Source of the DNA: Hofstenia miamia | Lineage: Eukaryota; Xenacoelomorpha; Acoela; Hofsteniidae | DNA length: 32,609 nt | Direction: 5' to 3' | Assembly (NCBI GenBank): GCA_900660155.1 | Contig: CABFPE010000710.1 | Coordinates: forward strand, 323,611 to 356,219 | Shown: positions 19,211 through 29,654 of the stretch, piece after piece | Layout: each line of letters starts with the position of its first letter | Position numbering within the stretch: position 1 is the stretch's first letter | The notes under the pieces: model-generated | Databases searched by the model: none | Told to the model about the DNA's origin: nothing | Seen by the model: only the letters and a program-made list of their open reading frames with translations | Program-made: the position numbers and the translations under genes

Positions 19211-19734
19211 ACTTCAATGAATGTTTTAATGATGTACATAATTTTCTTCGAAGTAATTTGAACTAACTGTGATTTAAATGTTTTCATTGTATGAATAATA
19301 GTAACTTTCGAGTATTAGTTCAAATTTTTTGAAACTTGCAAATATCTACAGTACTATTGATAAAAGTGTACATTCTAAGATCGTTTAAAATTACAGCTTA
19401 AACTGAATAACTCAAATATCAATAACACTCAAAATTTGAGGATCTTTAACTTTATATATCTATCTATATATATATATATCAATGGCGCCGTGAGAATCTA
19501 CTTAGAGGGTAAAAAAAATTTGCACTTGTTTTTGTTGGAAAAATATTTCATTTCTTTTTGAGAAAATTTAATCATTTAAATAAAAGAGAACTAGTGTAGC
19601 ATCATCCAACAAATTAACTGCTAATAAGGAAAGTCAGTTAGAGAAACTTAAGATCGAATTTAAAATATTATTAGAAATATATTATAAAATTTATTGTCAA
19701 CTTAAATTTTTTTGTATAATGCAACCAAGAAATA
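19211..19734. other. No gene; (TA)n and an AT-rich spacer
   Basis: A short (TA)n/ATCTATC tract occurs at about 19455-19482, followed by CAATGGCGCCGTGAGAATC and the phrase TTAGAGGGTAAAAAAA also found near 7133. No coding signal. Confidence 0.5.
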
Positions 19735-20095
19735 TTAGTGCAATTGATTGCGAATTAGTATTTGTTGATCCTACTAATTTTGGCAAAACAAAGGGGGCGA
19801 ATTCGCTTCCATTATTTTTAGCCATATTGGTCGATGAACAATTCATAGTTTGAAATCAACGGGTACTTTTTCAAGTTAACTATGAATAGATTCAACTTTG
19901 TTGTAAAAATTGATAAAGAAATTTCTTCAAAATTCTTTTACTTATTTTCTACTAAAGTTTGATTACTTAATAAAATGTCAAGCTAAATGAGTGTTGTTTA
20001 GTAGTGGTGAGAATCCATCAAAGGAACGATTTAGGTTCCTTATGCTAAGCCACGAAAGTGCACTTATGCTAGGACAATGGTTAAGCATTTTAACT
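19735..20095. repeat. Dispersed repeat R3, copy 2
   Basis: Same-orientation match to 4604-4955 (shared CTTCCATTATTTTTAGCCA, TTGATAAAGAAATTTCTT-like, GTTGTTTAGTAGTG, CACGAAAGTGCACT). This copy is upstream of the LTR at about 20749. A 74-codon open frame at 19991-20215 spans the edge of the repeat and has no recognisable motif. Confidence 0.65.
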
Positions 20096-20223
20096 TCTGT
20101 TATCGATCATTCTCTTACATGTATTAAGGATAACGAATTCGAGATAAGGCTGGTAAGCCAAAATAAGAATTTATATTTACATTGTCTTAGATCTAAATTA
20201 ATGACTATAACATGACCAATAAT

Positions 20224-20749
20224 GTGATCAAGCATGTATCAATTATTACATGTAGGATAGAAAGCTGCTAGTTGTCTAATAAATGTACTAAAGCCAATAT
20301 ATTTTGGTAATGGCTTAATACAATATTAAGTGAGCAGCTAGTAACAATTCAGGTTGCAAGTATACAGTACACTTTAAAAATAGAGACTAAGTTGAGTTGT
20401 GTCCTGTCTTGAGTAATCACAAAGCTAGGATAGGGTACACATAAAAAAGTTACATCAATGAGCTAAGAGGTGCAACAAATTCAACTGGATCCATAGAAGC
20501 GTGGTTTTTACTGGATGTGGAGATTCACCTCAGGCAGATGCCCAATTACCAACAACGGGAAATTATGCTGCAAAGCTTCATCACCTAAATAGTGTTCATT
20601 ATATCATCTATTAATTACAGTTAATGGAATTAATAATGTGGAAGTGAAGCAGTATGAGAATAGTACATCCCTTACCCACTAACATATCATTCTAATTATA
20701 ACAGTAAAATAAAGAAGCCAGATGACAAAGACTGGTAGAGGATTTTACA
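20224..20749 (+). repeat. LTR (3' part) of a third Gypsy-type element
   Basis: The right boundary is firm: the sequence ends TTTTACA at 20749 and a primer binding site starts at 20750. The terminus resembles the TTCTACA end of the other LTRs, but the body does not align with them, so this is a different LTR. TGTGATCAAG at 20224 could be its start; I chose it only because it begins TG and fits the spacing after R3. Confidence 0.45.
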
Positions 20750-20764
20750 TGGCAACCGTGACAG
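20750..20764 (+). promoter_or_regulatory. Primer binding site (tRNA-Arg type)
   Basis: TGGCAACCGTGACAG directly follows the LTR end and differs at one base from the site at 15394-15409. It would anneal to the 3' end of a host tRNA to prime minus-strand DNA synthesis. Confidence 0.75.
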
Positions 20765-21070
20765 CTAAGAAGAACAAGCAGGATCTGGAAAAATTTTCAC
20801 TTATCTGAGGTAATATAGTTGTTCCTTCTCAGAACACAAAAAATATATTCTACATCAAACACAGGCGCCTAAGATGTAATCAGTAATACAATGTGAATAC
20901 CCCTGACACTATTACTTCTTAGTCAGAATTGTAATCACAAACACCTGGATGGTTATACCAGAAAGAATTCAATAGTCAGTGGAAAGATTAACCAACACTT
21001 AGCATAGTACACTGCAATAAGAACCACAAATCGTAACAGAGAAGGAACGCCATTACAAACTATTTTAAAA

Positions 21071-22255
21071 ATGACTGAAGGATGAAAAGGTAGTGCCAAA
21101 AAGACAGCACCCAGAGTGGTAACCCCTAGAGCTACACGCTCAGCATCATACTCCAAAGATACACACTTATACCCTGCTACGGAGCGACAGACATTGCATT
21201 TGCCCCCCAAACTGAGTCCCCAAGAAATCTTTGAAATATTAAAAAAAAGTAATGAAATGGAAATGCTGTTGAGAAATGAGATAAACCAATTGCCAGATAA
21301 AGTTAAACAAATTGAACAGCAAAGTGAAAGCATGCTGAATGATCTTAAGGCAGACATGGAAGTAAGACTAGACAGGCCGAGTGAACTATTCCAACACAAA
21401 ATCAAGACACTCACCCAACAACTGTCAGAGTCTAACAAAAGATTTCTGGAACAAACCAGAAATGGGAAGAGAGGCATCAGCAATTGGAAAAGGAGAACAG
21501 GCAGCAGATACAAGACAATGACATACAGGCAGAAGAGCTTGAACAACTAAGAGACAAACTGAGACTAATACAATTAAACAAAAAGGAGGATCACAAAAAT
21601 ATTCAAATGCATAAAATAGAATTTCGTCAACCAAAAGAAAATGAATCACATGCACCACCTATTATTGCAAACAAACGAGCAAATTATGAAGTGCTCAATG
21701 AAGATACTGATAAAGAAAAACAGATATTTATAAACCAAAACTATTAGGGCAGTAACCAACCAACTTCAAGGAGATGAAGCATTAAAAAACCACAGCAAAC
21801 CAAGGCAACATTACTGAAATTTAATGGAAAGGTGGATGGTTATAATCCGACATTCATCAAATGGCTTCAAATGTTCGAAATCACCATGGCAGAAAGGAAG
21901 GTCAACCAAGAAGCAGCAGCAAGTCTTCCCCTATATCTCTTAGGAACAACATATCAACATTATTTGTTATTGGATAATGACATGAAGAGAAATTAGGAAC
22001 TGTTAATAGGTGATTTTATAGAGTCCTACAAAAAGAAAAGTTTTAAAAATCAATATCAGATCATCCTAAATGCCACAAAAATAAAGAAGAACAATAAGAT
22101 ATGGAATTATATCCAACAGGTCAAGCAACTAGTGATGCTAAGTTCAAGGGAGAACAGATACTCAAAATACAATCTGTTTTCCCACATTTGTAAGGGAATG
22201 CTGGAAAGTATTAGGACAAAATTCGAGATCAAGTTTGATGTGGAAAAGAACTAGA
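21071..22255 (+). pseudogene. Gypsy gag (coiled coil and core)
   Basis: The ATG at 21071 begins the family frame; codon 5 is a TGA. The N-terminus is basic (KKTAPRVVTPRATRSASYSK), followed by a coiled coil with LRNEINQLPDKVKQIEQQSE and IKTLTQQLSESNKRF. A frameshift near 21465 moves to the frame that holds ENRQQIQDNDIQAEELEQL. After a stop at about 21747, the core resumes at about 21790 with LKFNGKVDGYNPTFIKWLQM and continues through TYQHYLLLDNDM, a stop, and LVMLSSRENRYSKYNLF. It aligns well with the minus-strand gag. It would build the particle shell. Confidence 0.8.
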
Positions 22256-22490
22256 GAAAATGATCCGAAAAGCAGTCAACATCCAAGCAACAATTGAAAA
22301 TAACGCACAAATTTAAAAAAAGCTGTCTGGCACAGAGAGGCACCATTATGGAGAAACAATCTGAAACTGTGATCTGTAAGTAAGTCGTACAGTTAAAATA
22401 AACCAGAGAAAATCATCAAGATAAAGGAAAGACGGAAAAACAAAGAAAGTGAGAGAAAAGGATGTTAAGTGCTAAATCAAGAAATATTTT

Positions 22491-22649
22491 ATTTTTACCT
22501 TTGTATTGTAATCGAAGAAAAATCTAATATTAACTTCAAATCTTAGTACTTGATTGGCTAGTGTGAACAAATGTGCAAAAACAAAAAATTTTAAAATATA
22601 GCTGATTGAGAACAGTTATTTTAAATTACATTGCTTTCAGTGACTAATC
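22491..22649. other. Spacer, no feature seen
   Basis: AT-rich DNA between the truncated gag element and the candidate exon region. Nothing recognised. Confidence 0.4.
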
Positions 22650-22766
22650 TCATTGTTCAAAATGCAAAATTGCATTTATAATGATTTTAGCAAATTTGGA
22701 AAATTTAAACATTATAAAAATGTTTATCTGATATGCTATTTTTGGACTTTCTAATCCATCATCAGA
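22650..22766 (-). CDS. Possible last exon following the 22945-23247 exon
   Basis: After CTATCCTGAAATACCTTGCAG, a good acceptor, the minus strand is open for 38 codons to a TGA at 22650-22652. The phase fits the donor at 22944. The peptide starts SDDGLESPKIAYQIN and is AT-driven afterwards; it has no clear membrane segment. The implied intron would be about 180 bp. This is only a splice-compatible open frame and could easily be chance. Confidence 0.2.
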   Translation of the reverse strand, partial: SDDGLESPKIAYQINIFIMFKFSKFAKIIINAILHFEQ

Positions 22767-22944
22767 CTGCAAGGTATTTCAGGATAGTGTATATGTTTGT
22801 CATGAGGAGGAAATTTGTTAGCAATAAATTCCCTACATTTTTAAAATATAGGAATTATATTTTTTGCAAAATTTAAAATATTTTAGGATGGGAGTTTTCA
22901 AGCTTCTAAGGGAACCTAGAAAAAACTTTGACTAAAGCACTTAC

Positions 22945-23247
22945 TTGAAATGAACTAATGCAAACAAGCAACATGGCTGATGAAATATGCAAAAACAGTA
23001 GTATCAATATGTTCAGAGAATACAATAAACAATGAGGAAGATGTTCTTTTCCTCGACTGCCATCTGTTAAGAGAAGTCCTATTGATTTAAGACGGTATGA
23101 AATAGTTAAGGGATATGGTGAATCTTTTACATTCATTTTAATATTGATAACCCAATTTGATGAAACCATCACAATGATTAGTAGTACCATCGTAGTGATT
23201 GCAAAAATTAAGGTGATGCCAATCAATACGGAAGACTTTAATTTCAT
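22945..23247 (-). CDS. Candidate host exon, two-helix membrane segment
   Basis: The minus strand is open from the ATG at 23247 to a textbook donor, CAA|GTAAGT, at 22945/22944, giving 101 codons. A hydrophobic helix at residues 8-28 (IGITLIFAITTMVLLIIVMV) is followed by SSNWV. A polar loop of about 45 residues contains SIGLLLTDG, and a second helix spans about 73-97. A first loop of this size with Trp after helix one and a G-L-x motif recalls the claudin/PMP22 four-helix group, but the usual GLW and paired cysteines are not evident. TTTTTTACATGTTATAG just before the ATG could also be an acceptor, making this an internal exon. It is clearly unlike the element genes around it. Confidence 0.5.
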
Positions 23248-23487
23248 TACTATAACATGTAAAAAATTTAGTTATTAAAATTTTACATGCTTCTTAATCC
23301 AAAATATTAAACACATTGAATGAAATTTTGTTGAACTCACTAAAGAAATTCAAAATCAAAACAAATCATTTCAACCTATATGTGAACCAGACACTGATAC
23401 GCATTGTTTGGTTGAAAGTTTAAGAGTTTACGAGGTTTCAAAAGGCTGAGTACTAAATTTATTCAGTGTATAATCAACACAGACCGT

Positions 23488-23502
23488 ATTTATATATCAA
23501 TA
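23488..23502 (-). promoter_or_regulatory. Possible TATA box upstream of candidate exon
   Basis: GATATATAAATACGG on the minus strand lies about 240 bp before the ATG at 23247. Such strings are frequent in AT-rich DNA, so this is only suggestive, and it overlaps the approach to repeat R2. Confidence 0.2.
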
Positions 23503-23507
23503 GGACT

Positions 23508-24295
23508 TAATGCAGAAGTCTACTGGTAGAACCGACGATTCTAGGATTATGAAAACATGTATAAATATAAAATTCTTTAAAACATAATTTGAAATGATAT
23601 TTGTATGATATTTGAAATGATATCATCAAATTCTGTGTATAGGACTACATTTGCATCTTCACACTAATAAGGAATGCATCATATATCAATAAATGATAAG
23701 ATTATAAGTCTCATTTACATAAATAGCTAACTTTTGTATGAATTTTGCAATATTTTGTATATATGAAAGGAAAAAACTAGGATGTGGCAATTTTGATTTT
23801 TTAGATTTCAATCAATTTTTTACAGTTAAATCATTTCATAATTAAAATTTTGATTCTTTCAATGTTCTTTGTTCAGGTTTGCCATTCTTTATAAATAGGG
23901 TGCTTTAAGCCTTATTTAAGACAGGACAGTGTTTAAATGTATAAATGTTTTCAGAAATATTTTTAGCAATTTCTTTCAAATTCATTAAGAATTTCTTATA
24001 ATTCTTAGAAAATAATTTTTGGGGCTCGTCCAATCGTACTTTCATACCAACTTTCTCCAGAAAAAATTGAGAACTTGTGTTTTGTTTCACTGATTTTGCT
24101 TTTTAGTTCTAAATTGATTCAAAATTTCAATCAATTCAAATTGCCACATCTTAGAAAAAACCATCTTTAAATCCCTCTTTTCCACACATAAATGGTACTG
24201 AGAATATAAGAAGCTTGTGCAATTTCTTTTGTCATCACTGTAACAAAAAACACTACAATGCCTCATCCCTTCAACATTCACGGACCACACTATTA
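23508..24295. repeat. Repeat R2, copy 2 (uninterrupted)
   Basis: This copy joins, without a break, the left part that matches 10279-10408 and the right part that matches 16695-17170. It therefore represents the state without the Gypsy element. On the minus strand two overlapping frames read HCSVFCYSDDKRNC and KMWQFELIEILNQF, then KQNTSSQFFLEKVGMKVRLDE, similar to copy 1. The first could be a decayed zinc-finger, for example THAP-like, but this is weak. The right edge at about 24295 is where similarity to copy 1 ends. Confidence 0.75.
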
Positions 24296-25254
24296 GTAAA
24301 TGTTAATGTAATGTTAAAAAAACATTCTCTCTAAATTTAATCAGCCCTGCATTTTTTGCTTGTGCAAAACTTTGAACATATAAATTTTTTAAGTTGATGA
24401 AAGTAGGCAAAGAATTTTAGTATTTGAATATTTAAGAATTGATCTGTTCTCTAAACAATCACTTACCAGTTTCATTTATAAAACGATGAGACACACCCCA
24501 ATTACATTGTGCAATCTGATTTTTGAAATTGTTTATTTGTAAGATGAAAGTGTTTAAAAATTTTAAGAATTAAACAACAAAAAATTAAAAAAATTTTTAA
24601 GCAATTTAAGGTTAATCTATACAAAAATTTATAACAATTTAGAAAAGTTTTGTCTTCATTGATAACAATTATGAAAATGCATATTCAATACTATTTGTTA
24701 ACCAAACGCAATTATTTATAGATAGAGCTCACATCTGCTCCAGGAAAGTTTGAACTCCCAAGACCCCAGGCCTATGGCCAAGTATGATATGATTATTGTA
24801 TTAAGATTAACAATATAAATTGAATATCAACAGAATTGAATTTAGCTAATTTAGCTTTGACAGACTAAACGGAATACAATTCACATATTAATTAATTATG
24901 CAAATTATTCAATCAACTTCACAGTGTAGTGCTTATGTGACTCTATGAGGTGAAAGACACTATCAATGGCTTGAAAAATAATTTGGACTGAATAATTGAA
25001 ATTTTGACATTGCTGAGTGGGTTTGAGCCTAAGCTGTATTGGTGTGGATGGGATTGGGCCTAAATAATCACCTCAATTACAATAACTCTGTTCCTAAATT
25101 GTTCATGTATCATTTAAATTTTAGAATTAATCAAATCTAAGTTTTGTAGAGGCGTGTATAAGGTGGGAAACGTGTTCCAGATAAAAATAAATTTCTAAAA
25201 GTATAGTAATGACTGTTTTTTTCAAAGTAAATATTCATAACTTATCTCAAGCTG
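24296..25254. other. No gene
   Basis: AT-rich DNA. A GC-richer patch at about 24725-24785 (GTTTGAACTCCCAAGACCCC) loosely resembles a tRNA T-arm/Box B but lacks a matching Box A and acceptor stem. Nothing else recognised. Confidence 0.45.
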
Positions 25255-26042
25255 CCCATGTAGCCAGCACCAGTGGCCCACTGTCTGATAATTTGTGGCA
25301 CTAGTAGAAATTGCAGCCATTCATAGTCACCAGTGGACCACTGGTGGACCACTAGTGATATCTGATTTATAATAATCATAAATAATATATGAGCTAATGC
25401 TTGCAAGTAAAATATTATTCATTATTATGCTTCTTAGATCTCATAAATATATAAATTCATTGTGAAGAGCTTTTTTGCAATTTTCTGTTTGCAAAAATTA
25501 TAAGATATATGTGAAGAATGAAATTTCAAAATAATTTATTCACGATTATTAGTGGACCTTGAAATTAATGTCTACATGAGTACTTAAAATTGGGAAAAAG
25601 TTATTTTTAATTATTGAAAAAAAAATGTTTAAAAATTGCAATTTCTTCAGACATTGAAAATTAAATCCAAATTGGGCATTTTTGTATGCTTGTTGTTATT
25701 GGTTATAATAAAAAATTCATTATACTTTCCATTGTCAATCTTAATTCAATGTAAATTGTGAGCTTGCTAGCATTTCCTTCAACCCTTTGTTGGGTTTGTG
25801 TTAGTTTGAACTGCAATGTTTAAACTCTATCAATATAAAAAAGTTTGCTATTGCTACATTTGAAAAATTGCTCTGATGCTAAAATCATATTTTTTCCACC
25901 AGTGGCCCACTAATTAGTCACCAGTGGACCACCAGTTAACCACTGGTGGTCCACTGGCGCATGGGTGGCCAAATAAACTGGTGGCCCACTGCTTCTGCCA
26001 CTGGCTGTCCACTGGTGGTCCACCAGTGGTTGGCTATGTGGG
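25255..26042. mobile_element. Foldback element, copy B, with CCAGTGG-rich arms
   Basis: The left end (CCCATGTAGCCAGCACCAGTGG) and right end (CCACCAGTGGTTGGCTATGTG) are inverse copies. Each arm is built from short palindromic units of the type CACCAGTGGACCACTGGTG, clustered at 25269-25360 and 25900-26030. The AT-rich centre (25450-25730) aligns with copy A. It has no coding capacity. Arms made of tandem palindromic units are typical of foldback-like, non-autonomous DNA elements. Confidence 0.75.
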
Positions 26043-27041
26043 TGTTTGGTGTTTAAAATTATATGCTTACTAAATCTCTAGGTAGCATCTGAACACAGGC
26101 ATTAAGTGCATGTTATATTTACATTGTGATTGGAAGTCTGTTTCCCTGACAACCTGTGGAAATTAAATATATTAATTGTGACCCCCTTTTGGAAATTGAA
26201 CTAGAATGTGGTTTAATAGCACATTTGCTTCTCAGTGTGTTAATTTCTTTTAGAATACACAGTAATCATATCAAGTTTGGTAGCCATCTTGTGTTGAAAT
26301 AAACAAATGCAATTATTGAATGCTGTCACTTTTTGTTTTCTTTGTCATGTAAATCATCATTTATGCAAGGTTTGACACCTAAAAATTTAAAATGATGACG
26401 TCTATTATTGTTAATTTGAGATTTTAACTAAGCCTAGCATCAATTATTATATATGTAGTGCATTAATTGTATAATATTTTATGAATCAATCAGTGTTGGA
26501 ATGGTAGCTTCATTTTCATGCATGGCATGGAAAAGAACGAATTATAAAAAAATTGAAGAACAAGCCCAGTATGGCACAAAAATCTATAAATTTCTCATTG
26601 AATGTAAAAGGCATTTTTGATTATAAACCTCTATGAATGAATTGCTTTTGGTGGCAAATTGTTGCAATAGTTTAAAAAATAGTTCAAGAAACAAAGTTTT
26701 ATAATTCAAATATGCAAGCTAATAGATTTAGAAAATCCAAATTAAAAATACATTTCAAACGATTTTAGTGTGGGCACGAGCACGGAAAAGACACAATAAT
26801 TTCTGTAAAATTGGGCACAAGCATGGTATGGCACAACACAGTACGAAGTAAGCCACATCACAGTTCCAACAATGGAAGCAATAAACATATTCAACATAAA
26901 TTTGTAGTATAATTATAATAAAAACAAAATATACATTGAAATGCGCTTGTTTATAAAGTGTAAAATGCATATCTAATTATAATGCAGCAAATGAATTGAA
27001 ATCATGACAATATCATTTTATCATTATTAAAAGTTTCTTAA
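26043..27041. other. No gene
   Basis: AT-rich DNA with no convincing open frame. A cysteine-rich, 71-codon minus-strand frame at 26755-26970 has no recognisable motif and is probably chance. Confidence 0.45.
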
Positions 27042-27140
27042 AATTTCAACACAAGGAAATATTAGCAATTATTAATTTCTTAATATAATTCAATCACATT
27101 AAGAAATTAATAATTGCCAATATTTCATTGTATTGAATTT
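27042..27140. repeat. Long hairpin, two 42-bp arms
   Basis: 27042-27084 and 27099-27140 are inverse copies at roughly 85-90% identity (core AATTATTAATTTCTTAA against its complement), with a 14-base loop. It could be a tiny MITE remnant or form a hairpin transcript. No flanking duplication seen. Confidence 0.7.
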
Positions 27141-27294
27141 CTTAAAATTTACTTTTTCCATGAGAATATACCCACTAAAATTTCTTTCAAGTCAAAAGTG
27201 AACAAATTTTCTCTTTGTTAGAATAGCCTATATAGTTTTAAAATCGTCACAGTGCTCCATGTGAACACCAGGACTCCACATGCCCATTTATTAT

Positions 27295-28619
27295 TGTAGA
27301 ATCTTGCCAATCCACTTTTCACACTTATTTCATAGCAACTTATTACTTTTCATAGTAAACACGACAAGTAAACTTGACAAGCTCCTAATTCTCTCCTTCC
27401 ATTTGAGTGTTTGTTTAATTAACTTAATTTAATAAAATGTTATCATTTTCTAAATGCATAACTAACAACAACTCATTTAGATAAGAGGGGTAGATGGAAG
27501 ACAGGATCAACACCCAAAGTGTTACCATGAAATTCCAGATACATATCGATCAACCACAACTATAGCTTGCACTTGAACTTTGCCATGAAAACCATCCATG
27601 TGATTAGTGTGTTAATTGGAAACTCAGTGATTGTGAACTCGTGATTGCTTAAGAATTTAGTGCTGTGATTGTTTTTGTTATTGTGCATATGTAAAGATAA
27701 TCAAATACAGCAACCACAATGCTTTAGCTTGTTATCAAGCCTTACATATAATGGCCCTACAGATATAGTAATACATGCTAGCCCTTTGTACATGTAAACA
27801 ATCAATGCCATCAGCAAGAAAGCAAATGCATAAGTTGGCTGAAGGTCTATGAGATAAAACAATGAGCAACTTAAATCTGATACCAAAATAATAATAACTA
27901 ATAGGTAAAAGCATAAGCTAACTAAATTCAATAATGAACAGCCAACTGTAATATAAAACCATAAATAACTAAGATTCAATAATGAGGTAATAAACATGTA
28001 GAGCAAAGTAACTAGAATCATAATAACTGACAAGCAATGAAGAGTAGGAAAGCTATAATGGAGAAAAACCCCTACACCTATTCATAACCTAAAAGCACCA
28101 TTAGGAAATTACAGCTATCACCCTCACCACTTTTGAATAGCTGTTCATGAGGCTGCTCCAGCATTCCTTTAAACAGATGTGGGAACCACTGTACAATTGG
28201 CTCTAGTACTTAAACGTTTAGCTTTCCATAAATTATGAAATATCCTGACAAGAGAAGAAGTAAATCCAAACTAAATTCATTCATCACTAATTTCAACAAT
28301 CACAACATATTTATAGCACTTTTTAGTAAATAATCATATACTTGACTAGTACCTGTTTGATCAACTCTTGTTTTCATTTCAGTTCTGCTATTAATTACAC
28401 AATGTCAGCATTAATTAGATTACACTGTTTGGCCATCTTTGTTTTTGCCAAAAACTGTCAAGCAAAATTTAAATATAAACTGCATAAAACAATTTACAAA
28501 TCAAATAATCAATCATAATCATGTGTTTACATATTAATCATTAGAATACTTTAGTCTTAGTTACATCCATCTTTTCTCTTATTTTGACCACACATGATTT
28601 TCTGATGGATTATGCCACA
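27295..28619 (-). repeat. 3' LTR (LTR2, 1325 bp)
   Basis: In minus orientation it begins TGTGGCATAATCC and ends CAAGATTCTACA, matching LTR1 and LTR3 over most of its length. A polypurine tract lies immediately upstream at 28620-28629, so it is a 3' LTR. It contains the hydrophobic open frame at 27701-28033. The element body upstream is almost wholly gone. Confidence 0.8.
27701..28033 (-). CDS. LTR-internal hydrophobic ORF (LTR2)
   Basis: A 110-codon frame in the sense direction of the LTR, with three or four hydrophobic segments (for example LLYMFITSLLNLSYLWFYIT and VSLCFYLLVIIILVS) and a conserved end: MALIVYMYKGLACITISVG, then PLYVRLDNKLKH. LTR3 has the same frame and a very similar end, and LTR1 keeps the end as well. 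No signal or family was recognised. It could be a real small membrane protein, or a by-product of T-rich LTR sequence conserved at DNA level. Confidence 0.4.
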   Translation of the reverse strand: MSVIMILVTLLYMFITSLLNLSYLWFYITVGCSLLNLVSLCFYLLVIIILVSDLSCSLFYLIDLQPTYAFAFLLMALIVYMYKGLACITISVGPLYVRLDNKLKHCGCCI

Positions 28620-28629
28620 CTCCCCCTCC
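28620..28629 (-). promoter_or_regulatory. Polypurine tract
   Basis: GGAGGGGGAG directly abuts the TGTGG start of LTR2 on the minus strand. It is the expected primer for plus-strand DNA synthesis and fixes LTR2 as a 3' LTR. Confidence 0.8.
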
Positions 28630-28636
28630 AGCATAG

Positions 28637-28755
28637 CTAATTAAGGATGACCACTCTTTCTCCATGTACCATTTCCACTGCTTTCTTAATGATACTATTG
28701 GCTTCTTTCACAGTAGATTGTTTTTTATTGCTGTAACATATTGTGATCACTAATC
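28637..28755 (-). pseudogene. C-terminal tail of a retroelement polyprotein
   Basis: The minus strand reads NKKQSTVKEANSIIKKAVEM and ends at a TAG at 28637-28639, a few bases before the polypurine tract. Its position suggests the last residues of Pol (integrase tail) of the element that owned LTR2. Upstream of about 28760 the coding look disappears. Confidence 0.45.
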
Positions 28756-28759
28756 AATT

Positions 28760-29654
28760 ACGTTTACTTTTTTAGTATGAGAAGACAGTTTGGGGTAGTT
28801 TTGACCCCACAAATGTTATTGAATAATACTATTTTTTATTAAACAAGCTTAGCAAGCATCATCCGAAATTTTTGATGACGTTTTCTGAAGCATAGGTACT
28901 TGTAGGATATTCATAAAGTTTTAAATATCCCATTACCAGTTCCTGCTTGAATATTTTTAATTGAAATTTTATGAAGAATAGGCGAATTGTAGGATCTGAC
29001 TAATATTTCAAAATTACAATGCTGTATTCATTCAGGATGTTTTACTGAAGTTTTCTAAAAGTTAGTTAGGATTCAACTGTTATTTTAACATAATAATACT
29101 GGGTTAAGTGAATCTGCTTAAATGAAATTTTCTGAAGATTAGGCAAATTGTAGTGTACAGCTATTAATTCAATATCATAATTTTGGGCTCAGGCTGGTTG
29201 TGGTAAATAGATCAACCATTGATTGAATGTGGGTAGTAAAAGCTAAAAAATCCTGAATTATTAAAATCTACTGATGGAATCACTTTCTAATATAATTCTA
29301 CATCTAAATACATTTAAAAAATTTTGTAGAATCACTGGGTTAAACCTAGAGAGAACTATGCCAGAGGACTTATCAATGCAGAAAGTTGCTGAGGTGAACA
29401 TGTACTAGAGCAAAAGTGATTTTAACAGAACTAACAGTTAAGCAAAAACATTGGTAGTTTATCTTCATAACTAGTAACTGTTTAGATCTTCCAAAGAAAG
29501 AAAAAAACATCCAAGATCACCAATTCCACAGCATCACCCTGAAGCAATGTCCAAAGCTAAAGATTCAGAAACTTGCTTCTGCAGTGCTTCCCTATATGTC
29601 TCAAAGTTTATAATCTAGCCAAATAAAATGTCTCAGTAGTTGTCTTAGATCTCA
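28760..29654. other. No gene; includes repeat X copy 1
   Basis: AT-rich DNA between LTR2 and LTR3. A stretch at about 29441-29550 aligns with 31239-31330 in the same orientation (ACATTGGTA, GTAACTGTTTAG, AACATCCA, CACCAATTC-like). No primer binding site is visible next to LTR3. Confidence 0.5.

Larger units (their letters stand above)
20750..22490 (+). mobile_element. Gypsy-type element, 5' end and gag only
   Basis: Primer site, leader (20765-21070) and gag occur in order on the plus strand. Coding similarity ends at about 22330, in the region after the gag core (IQATIENNAQI, matching IQIMMENNARI of the minus-strand element). Sequence to 22490 is purine-rich, then changes character. No protease or RT follows, so the element is deleted or truncated at its 3' side. 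Confidence 0.7.

Noticed and set aside
20953..21546. 197-codon minus-strand hydrophobic frame
   Set aside because: It is antisense to the gag at 21071, whose frame aligns with two other gag copies. The hydrophobicity is a strand artefact.
24725..24785. tRNA- or SINE-like segment
   Set aside because: A Box B-like string is present, but there is no Box A, anticodon arm or paired acceptor stem that I could find.
26755..26970. Cysteine-rich membrane-like minus-strand frame
   Set aside because: No splice signals, no paralogue in the window and no motif; composition fits chance in AT-rich DNA.
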